A stretch of DNA of 64,000 nucleotides, from NCBI GenBank assembly GCA_963838495.1, contig CAWIRC010000001.1, forward strand, positions 1,736,001 through 1,800,000, read 5' to 3'. How positions within the stretch are numbered: the first letter of the stretch is position 1; each line of letters opens with the position of its first letter. The DNA is from JBEKIK01 sp963838495. GTDB taxonomy: Bacteria > Planctomycetota > Planctomycetia > Pirellulales > Thermoguttaceae. The notes under the pieces were generated by a model that worked only from the letters and a program-made list of their open reading frames with translations, did not search any database and was not told where the DNA came from. This document shows, piece after piece, positions 28,765-37,909 of this stretch. The position numbers were made by a program, and so were the translations under genes.

Positions 28765-30831
28765 TTATTTAATATCTATTCTGAACGGCATCCACAGCAA
28801 AGCCGGCTCGCTGAAAAATTGTCTAATGGTTTTAAGCGGGACCAAGGCCTCGATCGTCTTGGGCAAAATGGTCTTGGCGTCCGCTTCCGCATCAGGATCG
28901 TTGTCGCCGAATATCTGTTCGAAAATCGTCTTCGGTTCGGGCAGGATGAGCAGGTCCACGTCGGCGTCGGGCTTCAGTCCCGCGGCTGTTTTTGCCGCGA
29001 CGATTGCATCGCTGAGCGTGCCCAATTCATCGACCAGTCCGATCTTCTTTGCCGTTTGACCGCTGTACACCCGCCCCTGCGCCAATTGTTCCAGCTTCTC
29101 GTAAGACATTTTGCGCCCCTTGGCGGCCTTGTCCACGAATTGGTGATACACTTCCTGGAGCAGATCGGTCCATATCCGCCGCTCCTCGGGCGTGAACGAC
29201 TGCGCCGCCGACATGGAGCCGCTGTTTGCCCCCCGGCTGATGACTTCGGTATTGAGCCCCAGTTTATCGAACAGGCCCTTCAAGACCACCTTGCCGCCCA
29301 AGACGCCGATGGAACCGGTCAAAGTGCCCGGCTCGGCATAGATTTTATTCGCCCCCATGGCAATATAATAACCGCCGCTACCGGCCACGTCGCCCATGCT
29401 GGCGATAAGCGGTTTTTGCATGCGAACGGTTTCCCGCCAGATCAAATCGCTGGCCGAGGCCGATCCGCCCGGGCTGTCGATCCTCAGCACCACCGCCACG
29501 ACCTTGGGATTCTCCGCAGCCTTTCGCAAAGCGGCGGTAAGGGTTTTCGATCCCAAGACCGACTCCCCGAAAACGCTGGACGAACTCTTGCCTTCCATGA
29601 TCGTGCCCACCGCGTAGACCACCGCGATCTTTTCTTTCTTATCCCCGGTCTCAGATGGTTTCCCGCCGGTCAAAATTTCCATGAACTTCATCAGCCCGCC
29701 GATGCCGGAAAAATCGGTCTCGATGCTTTTCTGCTTATAATTGGCCACTAAGTCCAACGATTCGGCGCCCAGTTTTTTTCGCAGCCGCTCTTCGAACTGG
29801 TCGGAGTACAGGACCTGATCGATGAGGCCGGCCTTTTTCGCCCCCTCGGCCGTGAAAAAGCCGTGATCCATCAGCGACTTCACCACCAGATCGTTGGTTT
29901 TACGATCGGCGGCAATGGCGCGGGCCATCTCGTTGTAAAAATCGTTGACCAGCGATTCCAGGCTCTCCCGCAGCGGCTGGCTCATGTCGCGGCGCGTGAA
30001 CGGCTCCAGTGCGCCTTTGTACTTGCCCATCTTCAAGGCGTCGAATTCCACCCCGATCTTGTCCAAAAAGCCCTTGAAAAACATCACCTCCGCCCGCACG
30101 CCGGGAATAATCAACGTGCCAGACTCGGGCATGAAAACTTCATCGCACGCCGAGGCCACCAGGTACTCGCCCGGTTCGGCCGTGACCAATTCCCCGTAAA
30201 CCGGCTTGTTCGCCTTGCGCAGCCGGGCGATGGCAGAGCGCAGTTCGTTTATCTTCCCCCGCCCGGCGGACAAGCCTTCCAACTTGATCCACACCGCGGC
30301 CACGTCCTTGTCTTTTCCAGCCGCGTCGATCCGCCCGATTATGTCGGCCAACGAGGGCCGAATCTCGCTGAACAATTCGGCGCCGGCCGGGCCTTCGGGA
30401 TATTCGCCCTGCAAGGTGAAACAGACCACCTTCAGCTTTTTCTGCTCCTTCTTTTCCGGCGACTTTTCCTTTTCCTTGTCCGCGCCCGCCTGGGTCTCGC
30501 CGCCGCTTTTTTTGTCCTCCGCATTCTTCGCTTCTTTATCGTTTTTGCCCTTCGAGGCCTCGATGGCGGCCATGATCTCTTGCTTGACGGCCTCCAACTT
30601 GGCCTTATCGGCCTCCATCTCCGCCTTAATGGCTTCGATCTGCGACTCTATAGTCCCTTTTTCCGGCTTTTGTTTATCCGCCTCCTTTTTATCCTTGGCC
30701 TTGTCCTTATCCGCTTGTTCGGTTTTTTCCCCGGGCGTTTCCGCCTTGGATCTCTCGCCCTCGGTCTGCGCAATAGAAATCGATGCGCATAAAACCAAAA
30801 TCAACCAGCCCGGCAGCAATATGCGTCGCAT
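28765..30831 (-). CDS. sppA: signal peptide peptidase SppA (S49 family)
   Basis: SppA is a membrane-anchored serine/lysine-dyad protease that digests cleaved signal peptides. The ATG at 30831 (AAAGGG upstream) starts MRRILLPGWLILVLCASISI, a signal anchor. Residues about 28-135 are a Lys/Glu/Ala-rich coiled segment, not part of the usual enzyme. Two S49 domains follow: the first holds the general-base lysine in KMGKYKGALEPF, the second the nucleophile region DVAGSGGYYIAMGANKI preceded by RIDSPGGSASASDLIW. About 688 residues, similar to the long E. coli form but with the charged insertion. No frame break. Confidence 0.92.
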   Translation of the reverse strand: MRRILLPGWLILVLCASISIAQTEGERSKAETPGEKTEQADKDKAKDKKEADKQKPEKGTIESQIEAIKAEMEADKAKLEAVKQEIMAAIEASKGKNDKEAKNAEDKKSGGETQAGADKEKEKSPEKKEQKKLKVVCFTLQGEYPEGPAGAELFSEIRPSLADIIGRIDAAGKDKDVAAVWIKLEGLSAGRGKINELRSAIARLRKANKPVYGELVTAEPGEYLVASACDEVFMPESGTLIIPGVRAEVMFFKGFLDKIGVEFDALKMGKYKGALEPFTRRDMSQPLRESLESLVNDFYNEMARAIAADRKTNDLVVKSLMDHGFFTAEGAKKAGLIDQVLYSDQFEERLRKKLGAESLDLVANYKQKSIETDFSGIGGLMKFMEILTGGKPSETGDKKEKIAVVYAVGTIMEGKSSSSVFGESVLGSKTLTAALRKAAENPKVVAVVLRIDSPGGSASASDLIWRETVRMQKPLIASMGDVAGSGGYYIAMGANKIYAEPGTLTGSIGVLGGKVVLKGLFDKLGLNTEVISRGANSGSMSAAQSFTPEERRIWTDLLQEVYHQFVDKAAKGRKMSYEKLEQLAQGRVYSGQTAKKIGLVDELGTLSDAIVAAKTAAGLKPDADVDLLILPEPKTIFEQIFGDNDPDAEADAKTILPKTIEALVPLKTIRQFFSEPALLWMPFRIDIK

Positions 30832-31180
30832 CGTATGACCCTTTCTTGTATCTGTCCTTATATCTGTCTTATATCTGTTCGCATTAAGATCGGCAAAATT
30901 TCCGGAATTCATCTATTTTAACACGATTCTGCAAAAAGTCTGCGCAATAACCATCAAGGCGGGCTCACGCGCACTCCCCTCTCCCTATGGGAGAGGGGCA
31001 GGGGGTAAGGGGCCGGGGGTGAGGGCAATGGGCAAGAGGCCGGTGAAAACAGCAAATCCCGCAGAAATATGCCGTTTTTCAGGCAAACCGCCCGCCGTTT
31101 AGCCCGGACACTTATGCCTGGAGTTTTTGCATAATCCAAGAGGATTGTAATGCCCGCCCCCGCCCTTGCCGATCTTGAAA
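30832..31180. other. 349-bp gap with hairpins
   Basis: No gene is seen. CTCTCCCTATGGGAGAGGGG (30978-30997) begins a block ending GGGGGTGAGGGCA (to 31026), a family also at 36893-36930 and 44206-44241. AGCCCGGACACTTATGCCTG (31100-31119) is of the TAGCCCGGG type. Confidence 0.65.
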
Positions 31181-31212
31181 ATATACAAATGTACATGTAT
31201 ACTTATGTATAT
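31181..31212. promoter_or_regulatory. candidate operator of the Y-family polymerase gene
   Basis: An AT-rich imperfect palindrome runs from ATATAC (31181-31186) to GTATAT (31207-31212) with GTACATGTATAC in the middle, overlapping the start codon at 31211. Damage-inducible polymerases are usually under LexA. The sequence does not match the E. coli or Bacillus SOS boxes, so the regulator is unknown. Confidence 0.45.
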
Positions 31213-32419
31213 GACAAAGCGCATCGCACATCTCGACGCCGACTGCTTCTACGTATCCTGCGAACGAGTCCGCCACCGCCATTTGCGCGGCCGGGCCGTG
31301 GGAGTCTTGAGCAACCAGGGCGCATGCGTGATCGCCAAAAGCTACGAACTGAAAGCCCGCGGAGTGACCACCGGCATGCCCATCTGGGACGCCCTGCCGC
31401 TTTGCCCCGAGGCCATTTTTGTCAAGCGCGACTTCCACTGGTACGAAGTCCTTTCCCGCCGCATACTCGAGGTGACCCGCACCTTCAGTCCGGCCGTGGA
31501 ATACTACTCCATCGACGAAATGTTCTTCGACGCCGAGGGATTCGACTTCCACCGCGCCAAGGCCCTACAACAGGCGCTGCTCGAGCAAACCGGCGTGCCC
31601 GTGAGCGTGGGCGTGTCGCTCTCCAAAACCCTGGCCAAATTGGCGTCCAGTTCCGGAAAACCATTCGGCTGCGTGGTGGCCGTGGAGCAAGCCGATATCG
31701 CGCGCCTGCTTTGCGGCCGCCCCGTGGAAAAGATCACCGGCATTGCCCGGCGCAGCGCCCGGCGGCTCGAGCCCTACGGCATCCGCACCTGCGATGATTT
31801 CGCCCGCGCCGACCGCCGCTTGATCCGCCGCCTGTTGACCAAGCGCGGCGAGGACCTGTGGTGGGAGCTTAACGGCACGCCGGCCCTGCCGCTTAGCACC
31901 CTGCGGCCCGCCCATAAAAATCTCAGCCGCGGCGGAAGCCTGGGAATTGCCACCGCCGATCCCGACCGGCTCACCGGCTGGGTCGCCCGAAACGCCGAAC
32001 GCCTGGTCGAGGCCCTCGACTATCACCAGGTGTATTGCGACCAGTTGGCCATGGACCTGGAATTCAAGGACGGCGGCGGTGCCGCATGGCGGGTAAGCCT
32101 TTCCGCCGCCACCGCCGACTTCCACATCCTCCATCCCGCCGCCTTGCAATTGCTGAAAATCTGCTGGCCGGACGGCCGCGTGGTCTCCTACATGCACCTC
32201 ATCGCCGAGAATTTATCCGCCCGCCAATTCGCACAGCTAAGTTTATTTGAACAGTCCACCCCAAAACAAAAGGCCATTGCCGAAGTGAAACGCTCGATCA
32301 ACAGCCGGGTGGGCCGATTCGCCCTGCGCAGCGGCGCCACCCTGCCCCTGGACGACCTCTACCGCGATGAAACCAGTTCCTACGATATTTGCGACATATA
32401 CGGAAAAACATGTTTTTGA
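31211..32419 (+). CDS. Y-family translesion DNA polymerase (DinB/UmuC-like)
   Basis: The 402-residue protein has the Y-family palm motifs HLDADCFYVSCERVR (first metal-binding Asp) near the N-terminus and YYSIDEMFFDAEGF (the S-I-D-E catalytic motif), then VGVSLSKTLAKLASSSGKP and the helix-hairpin-helix thumb GIARRSARRLEPYGI. The little-finger region ends with LSLFEQS and a C-terminal tail. The CVIAKSYELKARGVTTGMPI stretch is closer to UmuC/ImuB-like polymerases than to E. coli DinB. The ATG at 31211 is in the candidate operator. It probably performs damage-tolerant synthesis. The small gene at 32620 follows on the same strand after a 200-bp gap. Confidence 0.88.
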   Translation: MTKRIAHLDADCFYVSCERVRHRHLRGRAVGVLSNQGACVIAKSYELKARGVTTGMPIWDALPLCPEAIFVKRDFHWYEVLSRRILEVTRTFSPAVEYYSIDEMFFDAEGFDFHRAKALQQALLEQTGVPVSVGVSLSKTLAKLASSSGKPFGCVVAVEQADIARLLCGRPVEKITGIARRSARRLEPYGIRTCDDFARADRRLIRRLLTKRGEDLWWELNGTPALPLSTLRPAHKNLSRGGSLGIATADPDRLTGWVARNAERLVEALDYHQVYCDQLAMDLEFKDGGGAAWRVSLSAATADFHILHPAALQLLKICWPDGRVVSYMHLIAENLSARQFAQLSLFEQSTPKQKAIAEVKRSINSRVGRFALRSGATLPLDDLYRDETSSYDICDIYGKTCF

Positions 32420-32619
32420 ACAGTTGTCAGTTTTCAGTTCTCAGTTGTCAGTAAACAGTGAACTGAGAACTGAAAACTGTGAACCGTGAACTCAAAATCC
32501 ATGTGCGCCGAAATTCCTCGTTCCCACGCTCCTGCGTGGGAACGCAATTGAAGGACGCTCCGCGTCCGAGCATATCAGGATATTCGTTCAATTTGCAATC
32601 AATTTATCTTTGCGCAGCC
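32420..32619. repeat. AACTGAAAACTG micro-repeat and GTTCCCACGC hairpin
   Basis: From 32419 to 32490 the sequence reiterates CAGTTTTCAGTTCTCAGTTG and then its inverse GAACTGAAAACTGTGAAC, making a long hairpin just after the polymerase stop. CGTTCCCACGCTCCTGCGTG (32519-32538) begins a second palindrome family seen also at 40330-40383 and inside a TMTC gene near 59384-59409. GGACGCTCCGCGTCC (32552-32566) follows. Confidence 0.75.
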
Positions 32620-33085
32620 ATGTGCATGGGAATCGCCTTGCCCATCGACGATCTGCCCGAATCGCTGCTTCGCACCCAGCGGCGGCGCCTGGCGTTGCGC
32701 GCCCGGCGATTCTCGCGAACTGCGGTTTTTGTATCGCGATCCGAGAGCCGAACTGCCCGCCTGGTACGGCGAGCGGCTGGGCATTTATCCCTGGGGAAAC
32801 CGCGAGCGGCAATCCGCCCTGCCGCGCACCGGCTGGTGCCGCCGGGAGATTTTGGAGGAGGGTTTATGGCGGCACTTGAATCCCGAGCCGGTGGAAATCC
32901 CCGCCGCCTTGGGCCTGGAGCGCGGCGTCTGGTTCCTCATTCCCGAGGGCATGATCCGCGGCGTCCTGGTCCGCGACCGGCGCGGGCGGCCCCACGTCTA
33001 CATGCTCACCCAGCCCGCCTCGCACTACTATCAAATCATGACCCGCAACTCCCGCATGCCCGTGCTCATAGGCGAGCAAATCTGA
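32620..33085 (+). CDS. small conserved-looking protein downstream of the Y-polymerase (one frame break)
   Basis: The reading starts MCMGIALPIDDLPESLLRTQ (ATG 32620 or 32626) and, after a break near 32699 (at GCGC), continues GDSRELRFLYRDPRAELPAW, GLWRHLNPEPVEIPAALGLE and ends ASHYYQIMTRNSRMPVLIGE-QI. Restored length is about 155 residues. I do not recognise the family with certainty. The Cys at position 2 and a C-terminal RMPV motif recall SRAP/HMCES abasic-site proteins (MCGR start, HDRMPV near the end), which often accompany SOS polymerases, but the protein is shorter and the middle does not clearly match. The convergent ABC-F gene ends five bases away. Confidence 0.55.
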
Positions 33086-33089
33086 GCAG

Positions 33090-35048
33090 CTACCAATTCA
33101 GTTCCGTGGCCTCGTTCCAGTGTTCGTAGAGCTTTCTCAGAGCCTCTTGCTCCTCTGCGATTTTGACCGTTATCGAGCGCACGCGGTCGCCACTGCGCAA
33201 CGTTTCCGGCAGCGATAGTTCTTTTTGAAATTCCTGCACCAGGGTTTCGCGGATGAAAATCTCGTCTTCCAGGTCGGAAACCTTGCGGTAGGGGAAACGG
33301 CGTTTTTTGCCCGATTTTGCCGGAGATTTTTCCTCCTTTTTCCGGATTTTTCCCTTTTTTTGCGGGGATTTTTTCGTCTTTCGCCCGGGTTTTCCCGATT
33401 CGGCCCGATTTTCTACGTTTTCTTCTTCCGCCGCTGCCTGAAATTTCCGCCCGAGCTGCATTTGATACTCGTCGTAATTGCCTTCGATGATCCGCACACC
33501 GTCCGGCTCGAAGACCAGCAGATGATCGGCCACCCGGTTGAGAAAATAGCGGTCGTGGCTTACCAAGAGCACGGTGCCGTCGAAGTTTTTGATCGCCCGT
33601 TCCAAGGCGTCGCGGGCCCAGATGTCCAGATGATTCGTCGGCTCATCGAGCACCAGAAAATTCGCCTCGTCGGCGGCCAGGTGGGCCAGCGCCGCCCGGC
33701 ATCGTTCCCCACCGCTTAAGCTGGATACCTTTTGCAGGGCCGTGTCGCCGGTAATGCCGAAGCGGGCCAGAAGGTCGCGCCGCTGCTGCTCGAGGAGTTG
33801 TTTCCGCCCGGGCCGGATGGCGTCCACTACCGCCGCCTCGTCATCCAGTCCCGCCAGTTGCTGGTCAAAATATCCTACGGCCAATCCCTGCCCCAACACG
33901 ATGCTCCCGGCATCGGGTTGTTCCAAACCCAAAAGGCAGCGCAAGAGCGTGGTCTTGCCGCATCCGTTTGGACCCAAAAGCGCCCATCGCTGCGAGCGGA
34001 TAATGTCCATCGATAGATCGGAAAAAAGCGGGCGGCTGAAATTTTTCCCCAATCGCTCCGCCCGCACCACGATGTCGCCTCCTCGCCCGGCCGGCGGAAA
34101 AACCATCGCCGGGGCGGCAATTTCCCTGGGTGGCGGCGCCAATTCGGCCTCCAATCGCTCCAGTTTCTTACGCCGGTCTTCGGCCTGGGCGTGCTTCTGC
34201 CCGTAGGCGTTGCGGCGGATAAAATCCTTGGTCTTTTCGATCTCCTCTTTTTGCCTTTCGAACGTCCGCCGCTCGACCAGCAGGCGTTCGGCCTTTTGCC
34301 GCCAATACGCGGTGAAATTGCCGGTGTAAGATTCGACCGTGCCGTGAAACAGTTCCAGGGTACGGTTGGTCACCTTGTCTAGAAAATAGCGGTCGTGGCT
34401 GACGACAATCAGAGCCGCCGAGGCCTCGAGCAGAAAATCCTCCAGCCATTCGGTCAACTTCAGGTCGAGGTGGTTCGACGGCTCGTCCAGGATCATCAGG
34501 TTCGGCTCGGCCAAGAGCAGCTTGGCCAGCATCAGCCGGTTCTGCTCGCCTCCGCTTAAAGAAACCACGGGCTGGTCGAAACTACTGCGTGCGAATCCCA
34601 AGCCGTCCAGCACCCGAGAAATTTTGTGGTCCAGGTTGTATGCATCGTTGCTCCGCAGTTCGTGCTGAAGGTGATCGTACCGGGCGGCCAGGCGTTTGTG
34701 TTCCTCGGGATCGTCGCATCGGCCGATTTCCTCAGCTACGGCCAGGGCCTCTTCCTGCAAGGCAATCAGCGCGGCCAGCGCGGTCTTGGCCTCGTCGTAG
34801 AGCGTTTGGCCGGGCTCGAATTTCGCCTGCTGCTCCAAATAGCCCAAGTGCACCGAGGGATGGACGCGGCACGCCCCGCCCTCCGTCTCCGCGCGGCCCG
34901 CCAAGATCCTCAAAAGCGTGGTTTTCCCGCAGCCGTTGGGCCCTACCAGGGCGATCCGCTCGCCCGGACGAACGTCGAAACTCACCCCGTCGAGGACCGG
35001 CTCCGGGCCAAAATGCTTACGAACGCCTTCAACTTCAAGCAAGATCAT
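33090..35048 (-). CDS. ABC-F family ATPase (ribosome-associated type)
   Basis: The soluble 652-residue protein has two ABC domains and no membrane helices. The first has ALVGPNGCGKTTLLRILAGR, the signature VSLSGGEQNRLMLAKLL and Walker B LMILDEPSNHLDL; the second has LLGPNGCGKTTLLRCLLGLE, LSGGERCRAALAHLA and FLVLDEPTNHLDIW. Between them is the ABC-F linker helix pair (ERRTFERQKEEIEKTKDFIR). A Lys/Arg-rich stretch and C-terminal coiled coil (ITVKIAEEQEALRKLYEHW) resemble Uup/YheS. These proteins act on stalled or antibiotic-bound ribosomes. The subtype cannot be fixed by eye. The frame is intact. Confidence 0.92.
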   Translation of the reverse strand: MILLEVEGVRKHFGPEPVLDGVSFDVRPGERIALVGPNGCGKTTLLRILAGRAETEGGACRVHPSVHLGYLEQQAKFEPGQTLYDEAKTALAALIALQEEALAVAEEIGRCDDPEEHKRLAARYDHLQHELRSNDAYNLDHKISRVLDGLGFARSSFDQPVVSLSGGEQNRLMLAKLLLAEPNLMILDEPSNHLDLKLTEWLEDFLLEASAALIVVSHDRYFLDKVTNRTLELFHGTVESYTGNFTAYWRQKAERLLVERRTFERQKEEIEKTKDFIRRNAYGQKHAQAEDRRKKLERLEAELAPPPREIAAPAMVFPPAGRGGDIVVRAERLGKNFSRPLFSDLSMDIIRSQRWALLGPNGCGKTTLLRCLLGLEQPDAGSIVLGQGLAVGYFDQQLAGLDDEAAVVDAIRPGRKQLLEQQRRDLLARFGITGDTALQKVSSLSGGERCRAALAHLAADEANFLVLDEPTNHLDIWARDALERAIKNFDGTVLLVSHDRYFLNRVADHLLVFEPDGVRIIEGNYDEYQMQLGRKFQAAAEEENVENRAESGKPGRKTKKSPQKKGKIRKKEEKSPAKSGKKRRFPYRKVSDLEDEIFIRETLVQEFQKELSLPETLRSGDRVRSITVKIAEEQEALRKLYEHWNEATELNW

Positions 35049-35344
35049 TCTGAATTATTCGCAATTTGGTAAAGCCGTATTATTTAAAAATATGTAAAGC
35101 CGCGACGGGCACCAACCAAAGGTTGGTCGGTCGCGCATTCATCGTATAAAAAAACGACGACAATCCGAAACGCCGCCTGTTAAGAGAATATCAGGCAAAA
35201 AAGAATCGGTCAATACAACGGATAAACCTATGCAGTACGAATAGCAAAAAGTCCGCGAATCGCAGCGTGCATCCTTGCACGTGCATAATATTACTACATA
35301 ATGATTCTCCGTGTACTCCGTGCCTCCGTGTTGATAAATGCGGC

Positions 35345-36376
35345 TTACTGCCCGCGCGTGGGCCCGCCTTCCAGCAGCTTGCCGTCCGCGCGGTTGCCCA
35401 GTTGCTCGAGCACTTTCAGTTCGATGTCGGTACTGGTAAAGTGAACCGCGCCGTCGCCGAAGAGGAAATTGACCCCGTAGGGATGGTAAGATCCGAATCC
35501 TCCCACATAAAGATCAAGATCGATTTTTACCGCGGCCGGTTTTTCCTTTTGTTCAGCGGGCTTTTCTTTTTGCTCGACGGGTGTTTCTTTTTGTTCAGCG
35601 GATGTTTCCGCCGCCGCGGTCTCGGCCGGTTCGGCGGTTTTTTCCGCCCCGGCCGCTTTCTCCGTCGCGGCTGGCGCTTCCACAGACTCCCGGCCGGCGA
35701 TCTGGACAATGTGGCCCGGCTCGTCGTCAAGCATCGTCTGGTCCAGCAGAGTGCCGCAATTCCGCAAGGTTGCCCTGGTGCCCGACATCCATCCCATGTC
35801 CGTCGAACTCCCGCTCTTTTCCCCGGCGAAAATCGTATTAGCCGCGCCGTCGATTATATCTTTGTTCCTGATGTGGCTGTTCAGAAACAGCACCCCGTCG
35901 TTGTTCACGTCGATGGGAACCTCCGTGCCGTTATGGCACCCGGCGTAATTCGAAAGCGGCGTTTCCGGATTTACCTGGCCCGCGTAACTCGGACATCTAA
36001 ATAGGGCTATCGACAGCCTTCGCGCATTGGCGTTTTGCGGGGCATACGCCCCCGCCGCCAGGTCGATGTATTTATAAGTGGTGCGCTCCTGGACGTACGG
36101 CAATATCTGCACCAGCCAGCTTATGTGGTTGCCTTTTGGCAGGTTAAGGATCGGGCCGCGTTCATCGACCGTTCCCGGCGGCAGGGTCTCGTGCGCCGCC
36201 TGGTAGCCCGACAGCCCCATGCCCAGTTGCATCATGTTGTTCATGCAATCGGCCCGCCGCGCCGCTTCCCGGTGCTTTGTATCGCCGGCATCATCATGGA
36301 TATCAAAATCCCGATGATGGCGATGACCACCAGCAATTCCACCAGTGTAAATGCGAAATGTTTTCTGCGTTTCATG
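35345..36376 (-). CDS. DUF1559 type II-like pilin/prepilin protein (one frame break)
   Basis: The N-terminus MKRRKHFAFTLVELLVVIAI is a textbook type IV/II prepilin leader and hydrophobic helix. Then IIGILISMMMPAIQS runs into a break near 36275; one missing C restores REAARRADCMNNMMQLG, the DUF1559 motif. The body has LPPGTVDERGPI, WLVQILPYVQERTTYKYIDL and, at the end, the FGDGAVHF motif characteristic of planctomycete DUF1559 proteins. An Ala/Glu/Lys-rich low-complexity stretch (EKPAEQKEKPA repeats) at two thirds of the length is unusual and may be surface-exposed. It is the last gene of the pseudopilus operon and probably its major subunit. Confidence 0.88.
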   Translation of the reverse strand, partial: HETQKTFRIYTGGIAGGHRHHRDFDIHDDAGDTKHREAARRADCMNNMMQLGMGLSGYQAAHETLPPGTVDERGPILNLPKGNHISWLVQILPYVQERTTYKYIDLAAGAYAPQNANARRLSIALFRCPSYAGQVNPETPLSNYAGCHNGTEVPIDVNNDGVLFLNSHIRNKDIIDGAANTIFAGEKSGSSTDMGWMSGTRATLRNCGTLLDQTMLDDEPGHIVQIAGRESVEAPAATEKAAGAEKTAEPAETAAAETSAEQKETPVEQKEKPAEQKEKPAAVKIDLDLYVGGFGSYHPYGVNFLFGDGAVHFTSTDIELKVLEQLGNRADGKLLEGGPTRGQ

Positions 36377-36511
36377 GCTCGGCTCCTCATTTAGCCCTTT
36401 ATGTTGGCGTGGCAGATAAACTGCCGCCCCAACCTTAGGATTTTCACTTAGCCCCCGGTGAACACGCCGGGGATTCGATTGCGATTTAATTCCCCGTAAA
36501 GGTCATATAAA
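36377..36511. repeat. two hairpins in the pseudopilin operon
   Basis: TATGTTGGCGTGGCAGATAA plus ACTGCCGCCCCAAC (36402-36434) is a degenerate member of the TTGGGGCGGCAGT family; GCCCCCGGTGAACACGCCGG plus GG (36451-36472) belongs to the CCCCGGTG family. Together they separate the DUF1559 gene from the minor pseudopilin and may attenuate transcription. Confidence 0.65.
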
Positions 36512-36958
36512 TTATGGCAATTCCAAAATCATTTCCCTGCTGCATTGTACGCGATCCAAGGGATCGTCCGGAAAGTCGGCCTCGACTTTGACCAGGCGGC
36601 CCTTGGCCTCACCGGGCGCCGGCTTGACTTCGATCTTTACCGCTGCGGCTTCATTGCCGCCCAAGTCTTTGGCGGGAATATTCCATGTTTCGCCGCTATA
36701 TTCGGCGTCGGCGGCCAATCGCGCGGCCGCGCGCTCCAGGCCCGATTCGGCCAGCCACTGGGCCTGCAAACTCCAGCCCAGGCTCCGCGTAACACGATGC
36801 GACGTCAAGGCCAATCTCACGCCGGTGATCAACAGCAAAGCCGCAATGGCAATGCAGGCCAGAATCAAAATCAAGATCATTCCCCGCCTTTCTCCCTTCT
36901 CCCTTTGGGAGAGGGGCAGGGAGTGAGGGTAAATCCCTGATTTCATCATTTTCTTCAT
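36512..36958 (-). CDS. minor pseudopilin, PilX/GspK-like
   Basis: The hydrophobic N-terminal helix GMILILILACIAIAALLLIT is preceded by ERR, as in prepilin leaders, and followed by a short globular part ending VQCSREMILELP. If translation starts at the ATG at 36958, which overlaps the upstream stop in ATGA form, the leader contains 20 residues encoded by a dispersed CTCTCCCTTTGGGAGA-type repeat. An internal ATG (M27, with GGAGAAAGG upstream) would avoid it but put the helix directly at the N-terminus. Length 148 or 122 residues. It is likely a minor tip component of the pseudopilus. Confidence 0.7.
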   Translation of the reverse strand: MKKMMKSGIYPHSLPLSQREKGERRGMILILILACIAIAALLLITGVRLALTSHRVTRSLGWSLQAQWLAESGLERAAARLAADAEYSGETWNIPAKDLGGNEAAAVKIEVKPAPGEAKGRLVKVEADFPDDPLDRVQCSREMILELP

Positions 36959-37503
36959 GGCTTGCCCTCCGTCGATGGCTTTTGCACAGACTTGGACAAG
37001 CGCAAATCGCGGCCCAGCACGGCTTCGATCCGCTGGGGAGCGGCGCGGTAAAGTTTTTCACCTTGTTCCTTCGGCGATATTACAATGCTCACGATAGTGG
37101 TATCGCCCTGCGCCTGGATCTTGATCGAGGCCTCCACGTCCGGTCCCAGCACGTACGATTCCCGCCGCACGACTTTATCGCCCTGCAATTCGCCGCGTTC
37201 TATGCGGTCGTCCAATAATTGATAGCGGACCTTCGCATTATTGGACCCGCTATCGGCCCCATCCGGCAGTAGATCGATTTCCGTCTCTTTGCCTTGCTGC
37301 GACGTTTTTAGCATCGAATGCACGTCTTCGCGGAACTGCTCTGCCAGGCGGTTTATATTGCGGCAGTATTCCAGGTGTTCCCGGCCGGCGTCGTGGTTTG
37401 TCCTTAGCGCGTACAGTAAAAACACGGCAATTCCCGCCAGCACGCTGCCCACGGTAATGACAACCAACATCTCGATCAAAAATATTCCGCGCCGCCGCAT
37501 CAT
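36955..37503 (-). CDS. minor pseudopilin, GspJ-like
   Basis: It begins MMRRRGIFLIEMLVVITVGS, the prepilin peptidase site G/IFLIE with the conserved Glu+5, then a helix to about residue 33. The 182-residue protein continues with an amphipathic helix (NRLAEQFREDVHSML) and a beta-rich domain. The start overlaps the upstream gene by four bases and the stop overlaps the next start, so translation is coupled. GspJ is assigned from the gene order I-J-K and length; sequence alone only supports a pseudopilin. Confidence 0.78.
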   Translation of the reverse strand: MMRRRGIFLIEMLVVITVGSVLAGIAVFLLYALRTNHDAGREHLEYCRNINRLAEQFREDVHSMLKTSQQGKETEIDLLPDGADSGSNNAKVRYQLLDDRIERGELQGDKVVRRESYVLGPDVEASIKIQAQGDTTIVSIVISPKEQGEKLYRAAPQRIEAVLGRDLRLSKSVQKPSTEGKP

Positions 37504-37889
37504 AGTTTATACCTCCAAGCCGCAAGCCGCACCGGTTGCACCCACTGGCCTTCGTCATCCTGCCAGCGGATAGTCACAGTTATCCGCCTGGCCTCCGGTT
37601 TCGCATCTTCATCGGCTATGTCGATTTTTAGTTCCCCATCGGGCAAGGCGATTTTTGCCTCCGGCGAGAGCGATGTTTTCGCCAGCCCTTCGGCCGTCAA
37701 ATCGCTCCACGGCATGGCCGATATCCGCTCCATGACGTTGGCGGCCTCGCCGAGGGCCGCTTGCCGTTGGTCCAAGACCCGGCGCTCAGCGGCCGTAACC
37801 GCGAAATATCGCACGCAGAGCGCCATCATGGCCAAAAGCAGCACGCCGGCCACCGACATTTCCAGCAAATATATTCCACGCCGTTTCAT
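37500..37889 (-). CDS. minor pseudopilin, GspI-like
   Basis: The 129-residue protein starts MKRRGIYLLEMSVAGVLLLA with a prepilin cleavage site (G/IYLLE) and single N-terminal helix, followed by a helix (QRQAALGEAANVMERISAMP) and a small beta sheet ending VQPVRLAAWRYKL. Size and order fit GspI, which nucleates the tip complex with J and K. It overlaps the downstream gene by four bases. Confidence 0.78.
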   Translation of the reverse strand: MKRRGIYLLEMSVAGVLLLAMMALCVRYFAVTAAERRVLDQRQAALGEAANVMERISAMPWSDLTAEGLAKTSLSPEAKIALPDGELKIDIADEDAKPEARRITVTIRWQDDEGQWVQPVRLAAWRYKL

Positions 37890-37909
37890 TTTCGCACCGC
37901 CATTGTATC

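Noticed and set aside
29863..30792. Plus-strand frame opposite sppA with hydrophobic Leu/Phe/Arg runs
   Set aside because: It is an antisense reading of the Lys/Glu coiled segment of SppA; no start signal or family match.
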